A stretch of DNA of 64,000 nucleotides, taken from Desmonostoc muscorum LEGE 12446 (GTDB taxonomy: Bacteria; Cyanobacteriota; Cyanobacteriia; Cyanobacteriales; Nostocaceae). The stretch's first letter is position 1; each line of letters starts with the position of its first letter. Of the stretch, positions 1-9,472 are shown piece after piece. The DNA lies in contig NZ_JADEXS020000001.1 of assembly GCF_015207005.2 (NCBI RefSeq), positions 5,280,001 through 5,344,000 on the forward strand. Reading direction: 5' to 3'. Below the pieces are notes generated by a model. It had not been told where the DNA came from and ran no database searches. It saw nothing but the letters and a program-made list of their open reading frames with translations. Both the position numbers and the translations under genes were made by a program.

Positions 1-125
1 GGATGGGGGAGATGGGGGAGATGAGGGGGATGAGGGGGATGGGGGATGGGGGGGATGGGGGGGGATGGGGGAGAATTTACTTCCCCTGCCCCCTGCCCCT
101 CTGCCCCCTGCCCCTCTGCCTCCTC
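1..125. repeat. Low-complexity short tandem repeat inside the kinase gene
   Basis: This is a run of GGGGGATGA, GGGGATGGG and (on the other strand) GAGGGGCAGG variants with periods near 7 and 9 bp. On the minus strand it is read in frame as Glu/Gly-rich and then Pro/His/Ile/Leu-rich residues (GQGAEGQGAG, then PPIPPIPHPP). It falls in the loop after the N-box strand of the HATPase domain. The same 9-bp unit occurs at 29835 and 37521. Confidence 0.85.
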
Positions 126-2273
126 CAGCCAAACTTTTAGGGAGACAGAACCTTGTTCTGGTGTAAATTTGATGGCGTTGCTGAGTAGGTTGATGAGTAC
201 TTGACGTAAACGGCGATCGTCCACCTGAATGGTGCTGAGGTTGCTAGCGATGTGAGTACTTAGGCGAATATTCTTTTTCAGTGCCATGTGTTTGACGAAG
301 GCGAGGCTGGCGTCACACAGGGTTTTAACTGGAACTTCACCCAGTTGTAATTCCAGTTTGCCTGATTCGATTTTAGACAAGTCTAGGATGTCGTTGATGA
401 GTTCTAGGAGATGCCTGCCACTGCGCTCAATGGTGGCGATCGCTTTTGCTTGCCGTTGATTAATCGAACCGAATACGCCTTCTATGAAACCTTCTGACAT
501 GCCCAAAATCGCATTCAGCGGAGTTCGCAGTTCATGGCTCATGTTGGCGAGGAATTCGTCTTTGAGGCGAGTGGCGCGAGCTAGTTCGACGTTGGCGTGA
601 GCTAGTTGCTCATTTGTTTGCCGCAGTTGGGCTTCGGCTTGTTTGCGATCTGTAATGTCTTCGTGAGATACCAGTATGCCAATCACGTCGCCTGTGCTAT
701 TGGTCAAAGGTACTTTATTTGTTCGCACCCAGAGTTCCTCGCCATTAGGCCCTTCTAATGGCTCCTCGTAGCCTAGTTTCGGGGTTCTGGTATTCATGAC
801 CGTGGCATCATCTGCACAGTAAAGGTGTGCCCACTTTGCCCAAGGTAGCTCAAAGTCGGTCTTACCGATGATGGCATTGGGATCTATTTGAGAATCGCGG
901 GCAAATGCCGGGTTGCAGCCGAGAAAGCGTGACTGGCGGTCTTTCCAGAAGACACGTTGGGGAAATGTATCCAGTACTGCTTGTAGCATTTTGCGCGATT
1001 CTTCGAGTTTTTGCTCGGTCTGTTTGCGATCGCTAATATCAAATAGGGTGGCGCGGTTGTATAGATACCTGCCATCTGCATCTTTGACGGCAGTGGCACT
1101 CATCAGCACTGGCAAAACTGTGCCGTCTTTACAGACCATCTCATACTCCAAATCTTTGACCCAGCCCCGTTTTTGTAAGCTGGTATAATTTAGTAGGAAG
1201 GCTAAGGAACTGGCTTCGGTGAAAAAATTCACCAATGGTTTGCCAATCATTTCCTCACGTTTATAGCCCAACCATTGCAGTTCTGTTTCGTTGACGTTGA
1301 TAAATCGGCCTTCGCTGTCTAGGGAATGGTAGCCACACGGAGCATTATTGTATAAATCTTCGACTTCATGGGCATATTTCGCCAGTGCCTCTTGAGCTTG
1401 TTTGCGATCGCTAATATCAGTCAGGCGTACTAAATTCATGGTGCGTCCAGCTACAGTAATGGTTTTAGCTGCAATGTTTCCCCAGAAAATTTTCCCCCGA
1501 AGAGTCACATATTCAATTTCCCGACTCCAGACACCTTTGGCTTGCATTTCGGCAACGATGGCATCAGTTTCCTGGGCAGTGAATGGACGATGCTGGAGTG
1601 TCTGTCCATTAATTTTGATCAATTCAGCTTTGTCAGCGGCCTCAAACAGTTCCACCGCTTGGCGATTGCAATCTAGAGTCAGCAGCGTTTCAGGATCGAC
1701 CAGAAAGATGGCATCGGCAGATTCATTGAAAATTGCTTCTCGTAAATCCCTGTTATGGATGAGTTCAAGTTCTGCTTGTTTGCGTTGCAGCTGATCGTAG
1801 AGATTTGCTTGTTGAATGGCGATCGCGGCAATCAGTTGTTGTTGTTGTTTTTGACTTTGTTCTAGCTGCCGCCTCAAATGAATTGGTGCAACTGCACGAT
1901 CAATTGATTCTTGCAAGACTTCAGCCGTCAGCTTGTCTTTGACCAAATAATCCTGGGCACCACTTTTCAAAGCACGGGCGGCCATGAGTTCATCTTCTTC
2001 TGTGGTGAGCAAGATAATAGCGCATTGGTTAATGCTAAATTTTTTCCTAAATTCTTGAAGAAACTTCAACCCATTGCCATCACGCAACAAAAAATTCAGC
2101 AAAATCACATCTGGTATTTCTTGCTGACACCATTTCATGGCCTCCGTCGTGGTGCCAAACTCTAAAATGCGATAGCTATAGAGCAACTGGTGCTGCAAGC
2201 AGCGACAAATTTCTATCCGCTCTTGAGCACAATCATCAATCAGCAAGATGGTGAGGGGGGAACTATGACTCAT
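1..2273 (-). CDS. Hybrid sensor histidine kinase (receiver-PAS-PAS-PAS-HisKA-HATPase), 3' part beyond window
   Basis: Reading leftward from the ATG at 2273, the frame is open to the window edge (about 757 codons). An N-terminal receiver domain (about residues 5-125) is followed by a short coiled coil, three PAS domains each closing with a DI(S/T)DRKQ-type linker, then a HisKA domain with H-box NMSHELRTPLNAIL (phospho-His at residue 580) and the start of the HATPase with an N-box (NLLSNAIKF). The receiver has its acidic pair (LLIDD), but the position expected to carry the phospho-acceptor Asp reads Asn (VILLNFLL, residue 60). The ATPase domain is then entered by an in-frame purine/pyrimidine-rich repeat (positions 1-125). 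The G-boxes would lie outside the window, so it cannot be seen whether the gene is still intact. It is a cytoplasmic multi-input two-component kinase. Its ligand is unknown. Confidence 0.88.
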   Translation of the reverse strand, partial: MSHSSPLTILLIDDCAQERIEICRCLQHQLLYSYRILEFGTTTEAMKWCQQEIPDVILLNFLLRDGNGLKFLQEFRKKFSINQCAIILLTTEEDELMAARALKSGAQDYLVKDKLTAEVLQESIDRAVAPIHLRRQLEQSQKQQQQLIAAIAIQQANLYDQLQRKQAELELIHNRDLREAIFNESADAIFLVDPETLLTLDCNRQAVELFEAADKAELIKINGQTLQHRPFTAQETDAIVAEMQAKGVWSREIEYVTLRGKIFWGNIAAKTITVAGRTMNLVRLTDISDRKQAQEALAKYAHEVEDLYNNAPCGYHSLDSEGRFINVNETELQWLGYKREEMIGKPLVNFFTEASSLAFLLNYTSLQKRGWVKDLEYEMVCKDGTVLPVLMSATAVKDADGRYLYNRATLFDISDRKQTEQKLEESRKMLQAVLDTFPQRVFWKDRQSRFLGCNPAFARDSQIDPNAIIGKTDFELPWAKWAHLYCADDATVMNTRTPKLGYEEPLEGPNGEELWVRTNKVPLTNSTGDVIGILVSHEDITDRKQAEAQLRQTNEQLAHANVELARATRLKDEFLANMSHELRTPLNAILGMSEGFIEGVFGSINQRQAKAIATIERSGRHLLELINDILDLSKIESGKLELQLGEVPVKTLCDASLAFVKHMALKKNIRLSTHIASNLSTIQVDDRRLRQVLINLLSNAIKFTPEQGSVSLKVWLEEAEGQGAEGQGAGEVNSPPSPPIPPIPHPPHPPHLPHLPH

Positions 2274-3161
2274 AGTATTAAAAATACGAACGCTGCGCGT
2301 TTAAACGCATTTAAACAAATTGAATCTCTATAGCTCTCATGTTGATAGCATGACCTAAGTTAACAAACTTCGGCGGGTTTAAGTCCCCGGCAACTAATGA
2401 GCCGCAACTTTTGTGGCTCTTTCTAAATCCCCGTTACAAAACTGTACTTCCGACTGCCGACTTCTTTAACTTAAAATTTACAATAGTAATACAAGTAAAT
2501 ACTCACAAATGATTCGGAAAAATTCGTGTTTTTACTCAATTATTTTTTTATTTTAACCCTCAATAATAAGCTTATTCCAAACAAAAATGCATTCGAGAAT
2601 ATTTGTTAAATAAATTAACCATATGCTTCAAATAAATCAGTTGAAAAATATCTTTTTGGGAATTTTAGATAGGTCTGATCGCAGTGAATATTTTGTTTTA
2701 ATAAAATATTTATATTTTGTGATATGGAGATATAATATTGTTTAGCTATTTTTATACTAATTCTGTATAAATATGTACTTAATCTCAGATCAAATTTACT
2801 CAATTAAGCTAATCCGCCTTTAAGTTGCATAATCCTTAGCCTCAGAAAGACGCTCTTACGCACAGAAGGGGAGACGCTCTGATGCAATTTGAATGATTAT
2901 TAGTTTACCAATCAATACCGAGTCACCTCACCCCGGCTTTGCTGAAGCAAAACCTCTCCAAGGCATCGGGGACGGGATTTAGGGCTGAGGTAGAACGTCT
3001 ATGGGACATAGGTTTGATCTGAAGTTGACACCAATGCACATCTGTGAGTCTCCACCGAGTACCTCATTCATCTGAAAATCGCCATAAGTTAAGAATTATT
3101 CAGTGTAAGTTTACAGAAAATTGGTATTAATTGCAAAATTACTCCAAATCTTTAATACATA
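2274..3161. other. Intergenic region between divergent kinase genes
   Basis: These 888 bases are AT-rich. A weak hairpin (GAGCCGCAA / TTGTGGCTC, 2399-2419) is followed by TTTCTAAA. Just upstream lies GGCGGGTTTAAGTCCCCGGC, which is GC-rich and structured and could be a remnant of a mobile element end. I see no convincing gene. It must hold the promoters of both flanking, divergently read kinase genes, but no clear -10/-35 pair stands out. Confidence 0.5.
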
Positions 3162-6100
3162 ATGCTCATTAACTCTCTCAGCTTGGAAAATGTACAGATG
3201 ACTATTATTCGTCATCCTTTAATGGTTAGCCCCGAAATTCTACTTTTGGATGTGATTGCACTAATAAATCAAACACAAGCTCATTTTGGGAATTGGCTAA
3301 ATCAAGATTCCAAACTCTTGGAAAATTCTATTAAAGAGACAGCAAGTAATACATTTAAAGCTGACAGTTGTGTTCTGATTATGGAAAATTCACAGTTGGT
3401 GGGTATCTTTACACAACGAGAGTTAATTAAGCTGACAGCAGAAGGAAAAAGGTTAGAAAATGTCAGGATTGGAGAAGTAATGAGAACAGAGTTAATAACG
3501 CTAAAAATAGGAGAATTAAAAGATACTTTTACTGCTTTAAATTTGCTGAAACAACATCACATTCGCCATTTACCAATTCTAGGGGAGCAAGGAGAAGTGA
3601 TCGGATTAATCACTCCTGCAAGTCTGCTTGGAATTGCGATTCAACAAGCAGGACTCTACAATTATGTAAGAGTCAAACTAAGAGAACGCCAGAGAATTGA
3701 GAGGGAACTGCGCTTAGAGCATAACTTTGTGTCTGCGGTTTTAAATGTTGTGGATGCTCTAGTGATTGTGCTGGATTTTCATGGTAGAATTGTGCGCTTT
3801 AATCATACTTGTGAACAAACCACAGGTTACTCATTTGATGAAGTTAAAGGCAAATTTATCTGGGACGTTCTACTATTACCCGAAAAAAGAGAATGTATAA
3901 AAGCTTTATTTGAAAATTTTTCACACAGAGAATTGCCCAATCGTTATGAAACTGATTTAATTACTAAGGATAGCGATCGCCGCATAATTTCTTGGTCAAA
4001 TAATCTCTTACTTAATCATCATGACCAAGTTGAGTATATCGTCTGCACAGGCATTGATATTACCGAGAGCCGAAAAGTACAAGAAGAACTCCAGCAGACT
4101 CGCAATTTTCTGGCGTCGATGATTAATAATCTGCCGGTTGCAGTGTTTGTTAAAGATGCCAAACCAGAAAGTTTTGGAACATTTAAATTATGGAATCAAA
4201 CCTGCGAACGCATATTTGGCATCACAGCCGAACGGGCTATTGGTAAAACAGATTACGAATTTTTTCCCAAAGAACAAGCAGACTTTTGCCGTCAAAAAGA
4301 CCAAGAAGCTTTTTCTAGTGGTATCCCTCAAGATATTTCTGAGGAAACTCTTGACAACCCTAGTTTTGGGCCAAGAATTTTGCATACAACAAAAATTCCT
4401 TTGTATGACAAACATCAACAACCCGAATATCTACTATGCATTTCTGAACACATTACAGAATATAAACGAGCCGAAGCTGCACTCAAACAAAGCGAAGATA
4501 AATTTCGCCTATTTACAGAAAATATTAAAAGTACATTTTGGATTACTGACATTAAAAGAGATACTCGCCAAATTGTCTACCTCAGTCCTGCTTTTGAAGA
4601 AATCTGGGGACGTTCTACAGAAGAAATTTATACCTCATCTGATACATTTGTAGAAGCAATTCATCCCAGCGATCGCCAACGCTTCATTGCAGATACGCCA
4701 AAACGAACTGAGGGCGAATATGATGAAGAATACCGAATTGTCCGGCCAGATGGAGGGATACGTTGGATTCGTAGCCGCGCCTTTCCCATCAAAAATGACG
4801 AAGGAAAAGTGTATCGCATCACTGGTATTGCTGAAGATATTACAGAGCGGAAACAAGTTGAAATTGCTTTACAAAGTTTACTAAAAAGCACAGCTTCCAG
4901 TACAGGACATGACTTTTTCCCTACATTAGTTGAATACATTGCTTCTGCTTTAGATGTCCATCATGCTATGGTCAGTGAATTAATTGATGGACAAATCCAC
5001 ACTTTAGGATTTTGGTCTGATGGCCAGTTACAACCTAATATTTTCTATGAACCAACATCGACTCCTTGCGAAATTTTGCTCAAGCAAGGATATTACTACT
5101 GTTCTTCAGGAATTCAACAACTTTTTCCTACAGCCGAAAGATGGGCTGCAATGGAAGCCGAAAGTTTTATGGGAGTTATTTTGAGCGATGATTCTGGTAA
5201 CTCAATTGGCTCACTATGCATAATAGATAAAAAAACCATAGCCGATCCCAAAAAATTTGAGGGAATTTTAAAAGTATTTGCCGCTAGAGCATCAGCAGAA
5301 CTTCAACGAATACGTGCCCAAGAAGCTCTACAAAAACTCAATCGAGATTTAGAAAATATAGTTGAGCAACGTACTTTAGAATTGCAAGCAAGTGAAGCCG
5401 CACTAAAAGAATCAGAGCGACTGATTAATGAACAAAAAGCTTTTCTTCGCAGTATTATTGATATTAATCCTAATTGCATTTTTGTTAAAGATACAGAAGG
5501 TAAGTTTTTGTTGGTCAACCAGGCTATGGCTGACTTTCATAACACTACAATTCAAGAATTTGTAGGGAAAACTGATACCGAATTTTATTCAGGTGCAGAA
5601 CTTGAGCAACTCCATAATTCCGATCAAACTGTCCTGACTACCTTCAAGCCAATTCAAATGCTGAAATCCAGCACTAGAAAAGCGACTGGAGAAAGATGCT
5701 ATTTTCAGTCTATTAAAGTTCCTTTAATTGCACCTAACGGTCAAGTCAGAGGTATATTGGGCGTTGCTACAGATATTACAGAACGCAAACTAGCTCAAGA
5801 TGCTCTGCAACAACAAATTGAGCGAGAACGTTTAGTGAATGTGATTACTCAACGCATTCGAGAATCGCTGGATATACAAGCAATTTTGAATGTGACAGTA
5901 GCTGAAGTTCACAAGTTTCTAAAAGTCGATCGCGTACTAATTTACCGCACTTTACCAGATGGTACAGGAAAAGTAATTGCTGAAGCATTGACAGCAGGAT
6001 ATAAAAGTATAATTGATGAATATTTTTCTGTTGAATGTTTTCCAAAACAATGTTATTTGCGTTATCAAAAAGGTGAAATTTATGCTCTTGTTGACCGGAA

Positions 6101-7109
6101 TTTGCGCCAATTTCCTAGCTGCCTAATCCAGTTTATGCAGGATATGCAAATTCGCGCCAAGCTTGTGATTCCGATTATTCAGCACGGTGTGTTATGGGGT
6201 TTGTTGATTGCTCACCAATGTTCACGTCCTAGAGAGTGGAAATCAGGGGAAATTGAGTTATTACAACAATTAGGAAATAAACTGGCGATCGCCACACAAC
6301 AATCAGGACTCTACGCTCAATTACAAGTAGAGTTAAATGAGCGCAAAAAAGCTGAAGAACAAATTTTTAAAGCTTTAGAAAAACAAAAAGAACTTAGTGA
6401 TTTAAAATCTCGTTTCATTTCCCTGACATCCCATGAATTTCGGACTCCGTTGGCTGTTATTGCTTCTTCTGCTGGAATTTTAAAAAGTTTTAGCCATAAG
6501 CTAGATGAACAACAAAAACAAAGGCATCTGCAACGTATTCAAAGTTACGTTCAACATACCACTCAACTTTTAGATGACATCTTGCTGATTAATAAAGCTG
6601 AAGCTGGAAAACTAGTATTTGAGCCAAGTTCTTTTGATTTGGCTAGTTTCTGTCAAACCTTGATAGATCAACTACAACTGAGTTCTCCTAATCATCACCT
6701 AGTTTTTTCTCCTCAATATCTGGGTAGTTCATCAGCCAACAATCATTTCATCGTCTACATGGACAATAAACTTGTGCGACAAATTCTTAACAACCTAATT
6801 TTAAATGCTGTTAAATATTCCTCAATCGGCAGTAATATTCAAATTGATTTATTAATTCAAGATAGAATAGTAGTTTTTCTCATTAAAGATGAAGGTATTG
6901 GGATTTCACTAGAGGATCAGCAGCACTTATTTGAGTCGTTCTACCGAGGTAGTAACGTTGGTAATACACCAGGCACTGGATTAGGCTTGACAATCGTTCA
7001 TGAATGTGTATATCTACATACAGGACGAATCACTTTTGCTAGTCGGGTTGGAGTGGGCACAACATTTAGGGTGGAACTGCCGCTGATTCTTAGCAATCCC
7101 TCCAGTTAG
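3162..7109 (+). CDS. CBS/PAS/GAF multi-sensor histidine kinase
   Basis: A 1315-residue cytoplasmic histidine kinase. Domains in order: a CBS pair (about 15-170; RHPLMVSPE, later HIRHLPILGEQGEVIGLI), PAS (about 185-300), PAS (about 310-440), PAS/PAC (about 445-565, ending GIAEDITERKQ), GAF (about 570-715), a coiled coil (about 720-760), PAS (about 765-880, ending GVATDITERK), GAF (about 885-1055), HisKA with SLTSHEFRTPL (His1091), and HATPase with N-box NNLILNAVKYS, KDEGIGIS and GTGLGLTIV. No transmembrane segment is visible, so it senses cytoplasmic signals. The CBS pair suggests adenine-nucleotide sensing, but this is inference. The ATG at 3162 is preferred because the CBS domain begins almost at once. 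A receiver-kinase gene follows on the same strand 240 bp downstream and may be a partner. Confidence 0.93.
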   Translation: MLINSLSLENVQMTIIRHPLMVSPEILLLDVIALINQTQAHFGNWLNQDSKLLENSIKETASNTFKADSCVLIMENSQLVGIFTQRELIKLTAEGKRLENVRIGEVMRTELITLKIGELKDTFTALNLLKQHHIRHLPILGEQGEVIGLITPASLLGIAIQQAGLYNYVRVKLRERQRIERELRLEHNFVSAVLNVVDALVIVLDFHGRIVRFNHTCEQTTGYSFDEVKGKFIWDVLLLPEKRECIKALFENFSHRELPNRYETDLITKDSDRRIISWSNNLLLNHHDQVEYIVCTGIDITESRKVQEELQQTRNFLASMINNLPVAVFVKDAKPESFGTFKLWNQTCERIFGITAERAIGKTDYEFFPKEQADFCRQKDQEAFSSGIPQDISEETLDNPSFGPRILHTTKIPLYDKHQQPEYLLCISEHITEYKRAEAALKQSEDKFRLFTENIKSTFWITDIKRDTRQIVYLSPAFEEIWGRSTEEIYTSSDTFVEAIHPSDRQRFIADTPKRTEGEYDEEYRIVRPDGGIRWIRSRAFPIKNDEGKVYRITGIAEDITERKQVEIALQSLLKSTASSTGHDFFPTLVEYIASALDVHHAMVSELIDGQIHTLGFWSDGQLQPNIFYEPTSTPCEILLKQGYYYCSSGIQQLFPTAERWAAMEAESFMGVILSDDSGNSIGSLCIIDKKTIADPKKFEGILKVFAARASAELQRIRAQEALQKLNRDLENIVEQRTLELQASEAALKESERLINEQKAFLRSIIDINPNCIFVKDTEGKFLLVNQAMADFHNTTIQEFVGKTDTEFYSGAELEQLHNSDQTVLTTFKPIQMLKSSTRKATGERCYFQSIKVPLIAPNGQVRGILGVATDITERKLAQDALQQQIERERLVNVITQRIRESLDIQAILNVTVAEVHKFLKVDRVLIYRTLPDGTGKVIAEALTAGYKSIIDEYFSVECFPKQCYLRYQKGEIYALVDRNLRQFPSCLIQFMQDMQIRAKLVIPIIQHGVLWGLLIAHQCSRPREWKSGEIELLQQLGNKLAIATQQSGLYAQLQVELNERKKAEEQIFKALEKQKELSDLKSRFISLTSHEFRTPLAVIASSAGILKSFSHKLDEQQKQRHLQRIQSYVQHTTQLLDDILLINKAEAGKLVFEPSSFDLASFCQTLIDQLQLSSPNHHLVFSPQYLGSSSANNHFIVYMDNKLVRQILNNLILNAVKYSSIGSNIQIDLLIQDRIVVFLIKDEGIGISLEDQQHLFESFYRGSNVGNTPGTGLGLTIVHECVYLHTGRITFASRVGVGTTFRVELPLILSNPSS

Positions 7110-7133
7110 GAAAACCTAATGGGTTATTCATAA

Positions 7134-7292
7134 ATGATTTGGGGAAAAATAAACTATCTGAATTCGATATTAGAGCAAGAATATTCTCATGAAATCGAGC
7201 TTTTAAATAAAATGAAGAATCTACAAGTATTACTTACACCAGAAAATGCTAAAATTATCCAAAAATTTAATTTACTCAATGATCGCAAATGA
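7134..7292 (+). CDS. Possible small protein, 52 residues
   Basis: An ATG-to-TGA frame between the two kinase genes would encode a charged, probably helical 52-residue peptide (starts MIWGKINYLN, ends FNLLNDRK). No family is recognised and no clear ribosome-binding site is visible. Its position, 24 bp after one signalling gene and 60 bp before the next, would suit a small operon member, but the DNA is AT-rich enough for a chance frame. Confidence 0.3.
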   Translation: MIWGKINYLNSILEQEYSHEIELLNKMKNLQVLLTPENAKIIQKFNLLNDRK

Positions 7293-7352
7293 ATTTTATA
7301 CTGAGAAAGTTTCAAAATTATTAATGTAATCAAAACTTAAATTATATAGTAA

Positions 7353-8459
7353 ATGAATACCATTTTAATCATAGAAGATGAAGATAACATTCGGGAAAAT
7401 CTGGAAGAAATTTTACAACTTTCTGATTTTAAAACTTTGATAGCCTCGAATGGTAGAATTGGATTAGAAATTGCTAAAACAAAATTACCCGATTTGATTA
7501 TCTGTGATGTCATGATGCCAGAATTAGACGGCTATGGTGTACTGTCTGCTCTGCGTCAAAATGAAGTAACTGCCAATATCCCTTTGATATTTGTTACCGC
7601 TAAAGCTGACCGTTCAGATTTTCGTCAGGGTATGGAAATTGGAGCCGACGATTATTTAACAAAACCATTTACAACTGAAGAATTATTAAACGCGATCGCC
7701 ACTCGTCTTCATAAACAATCTGTAGCTCAGCGTCAATCTCAAGCTAAGCTAGATGAACTACGAATGAATATTGCTCACTCATTGCCTCATGAACTCAATA
7801 CTCCTTTAAATGGTATTATTGGTATGTCACAGTTGTTAGTTGACAACTGTAGGATGATGCGTGAGTCTGAAGAAATTGAAATTGCAGAATTAATTTACAC
7901 TTCTGCTAATCGATTAAACAGATTAACTCAACGATTTTTGCTCTACTCTAATCTAGAGTTAATTATACGAGATACTGAAAAAATTCGAGAACTTCAAGAA
8001 GCTTCAGATAAATGTGTTGTTAAAACAGTTATTAGTGATATTTGCCTGCAAAAAGCTAGAGAATTTTCTCGAACCAAAGATTTAACTCTGGAAATTACAG
8101 AATCAATTGTGCAAATGCCAGAAGATAAATTCACTATCGTCATTGAAGAATTGATAGAGAATGCTTTTAAATTTTCCTTGCCTGGTAGTCGAGTTCGAGT
8201 TATTAGCAATGTTGATAATAGTAAATTTCGCTTACATATAGTTGATAACGGTAAAGGAATGACAATTGAAGAAATTGAAAGAATTGGAGCTTTTATCCAA
8301 TTTAATCGCAAGTTACACGAACAACAAGGCTCTGGACTAGGGCTGAGTATTGTTCAGGATATAGTCAAATTATATGGCGGTGAATTGATCATCAATAGCA
8401 TTCCTGAACAACAAACTATTGTTAGTTTTGTTTTACCTTACCGAACTAGGCAAAAGTAA
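7353..8459 (+). CDS. Response regulator-histidine kinase hybrid (REC-HisKA-HATPase)
   Basis: A 368-residue protein with an N-terminal receiver (ILIIEDEDN; phospho-acceptor Asp52 in LIICDVMMPE; Lys in YLTKPF), a short HisKA segment with LPHELNTPLNGIIG (His146), and a HATPase domain with N-box EELIENAFKFS, DNGKGM and GSGLGLSIV. This REC-first architecture is common in Nostocales. Such proteins usually accept phosphate from a partner kinase or act in a relay. It lies 243 bp downstream of the large CBS/PAS/GAF kinase in the same direction, so the two probably form one pathway. That pairing is inference. Confidence 0.92.
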   Translation: MNTILIIEDEDNIRENLEEILQLSDFKTLIASNGRIGLEIAKTKLPDLIICDVMMPELDGYGVLSALRQNEVTANIPLIFVTAKADRSDFRQGMEIGADDYLTKPFTTEELLNAIATRLHKQSVAQRQSQAKLDELRMNIAHSLPHELNTPLNGIIGMSQLLVDNCRMMRESEEIEIAELIYTSANRLNRLTQRFLLYSNLELIIRDTEKIRELQEASDKCVVKTVISDICLQKAREFSRTKDLTLEITESIVQMPEDKFTIVIEELIENAFKFSLPGSRVRVISNVDNSKFRLHIVDNGKGMTIEEIERIGAFIQFNRKLHEQQGSGLGLSIVQDIVKLYGGELIINSIPEQQTIVSFVLPYRTRQK

Positions 8460-8539
8460 AAAGGTAAGAATTCAGGAATATCTGGTCTCTGTGTTTTTGA
8501 ATCTAATAAGGTTAAATAAATTACTTTTAAACCGCAGAG

Positions 8540-8786
8540 GCACAGAGGCAAGGCAGCGCGGTCTTCTCCCAAGGGGAGACGCCAAGGGCGATAGGGCAGC
8601 GTAAAGCCTTCTCTACGAGAGGCTGCGCCAACGGCATGGCTTCTCTACGAGAGGCTGCGCCAACGCTTAGAGCGAGTCCGCGAGCGTCTGGGGGTTTCCC
8701 CCATGAGCGACTGCCGCGCAGAGAAGAGAACGCAAAGAAAGACTTTTGATACAATTTCAATACGACTCATTAAGGATTGCTATAGC
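8540..8786. repeat. Composite dispersed repeat (Nostoc-type palindromic repeat cluster)
   Basis: A GC-rich patch in an AT-rich gap contains two direct copies of CTTCTCTACGAGAGGCTGCG (with CCAACG following; 8608-8633 and 8640-8665, period 32), a CCCAAGGGGAGACGCC palindrome, and GGGGGTTTCCCCCATGAGCG. It ends in GATTGCTATAG (8774-8784). Parts recur at 43106-43263, 43372-43518 and 51610-51650, so this is dispersed repeat DNA. The open frames crossing it are not genes. Confidence 0.75.
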
Positions 8787-8851
8787 AGCAATTTCATCTC
8801 GGCTTCAGAATTAAGTCACAATAATAATAGGCAATCATAGAGGATGCGACT

Positions 8852-9148
8852 ATGCTTCGTCTAACTCAAATTCTTCGCAATTTCTTCCTTCGTTTGGAAG
8901 GTTTTTTATCTGTTGTTTTCCAGCCTTTCTGGAATTTTGTCAGAAATTTGTTTGGCTTTTTTGCCAGGGTCTTCGGATTGACTAACTCTAATTATTTCTT
9001 GGAATCCGATCGGGCACAAGGTATAGAGTCGATTCCAACGGCTCAAAATACCACTTCTGAAACTCCCGCCACTACCCGCCGTCGTCCCAATACCAAAAAA
9101 ATTGAGGATTACTACATCAATATGGCGCGTGATGTGAAAAAGAACTAA
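8852..9148 (+). CDS. Conserved small protein with amphipathic/hydrophobic N-terminus, function unknown
   Basis: A 98-residue protein. Residues 1-50 are rich in Phe, Leu and Arg in an amphipathic pattern (RNFFLRLEGFLSVVFQPFW), suggesting a membrane-surface or hairpin-inserted segment. Residues 55-80 are Thr/Pro-rich and probably disordered. The C-terminus is basic and charged (KKIEDYYINMARDVKKN). It resembles small hypothetical proteins of filamentous cyanobacteria, but I cannot assign a function. A strong hairpin 16 bp after the stop could terminate transcription, so it is probably monocistronic. Confidence 0.7.
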   Translation: MLRLTQILRNFFLRLEGFLSVVFQPFWNFVRNLFGFFARVFGLTNSNYFLESDRAQGIESIPTAQNTTSETPATTRRRPNTKKIEDYYINMARDVKKN

Positions 9149-9163
9149 AGGTTGTCAGTGATT

Positions 9164-9196
9164 AGATCCCCGACTTCTTGAAGAAGTCGGGGATCT
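9164..9196. terminator. Perfect 16-bp palindrome after the small gene
   Basis: Arms AGATCCCCGACTTCTT (9164-9179) and their exact complement (9181-9196) are separated by one base. The hairpin starts 15 bases after the stop codon of the 98-residue gene and could act as a terminator, though no U-run follows. The arm closely matches the ends of the 59343-59480 element, so it may be a collapsed copy of a repeat family. Confidence 0.6.
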
Positions 9197-9472
9197 AGCA
9201 AGCCAAATGGGGAACTCCCGCACAAAAATGTCCTTGTATTTGCCTCAGAGTATCATCTGTAGCCGTTGTTTAGAGAATTGATATAAATATTTGAGCGTTG
9301 CTGAATTGCGGTATGAATCCAGATGTAGAGACTAGCAATTGCAACATTTTTACAAGGATTTTTATATCATGCACAATCGTTTTCATAGATGAAATCAGCA
9401 ATGCCAATATTTGAATTTGCAACAAAGTTGATCTAGGGTTCGTCATAGTCACGATATTTAACAATATTTTCT

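Noticed and set aside
8419..8760. Short open frames in the 8.5-8.8 kb region
   Set aside because: They lie in dispersed Nostoc-type repeats and change frame between copies.
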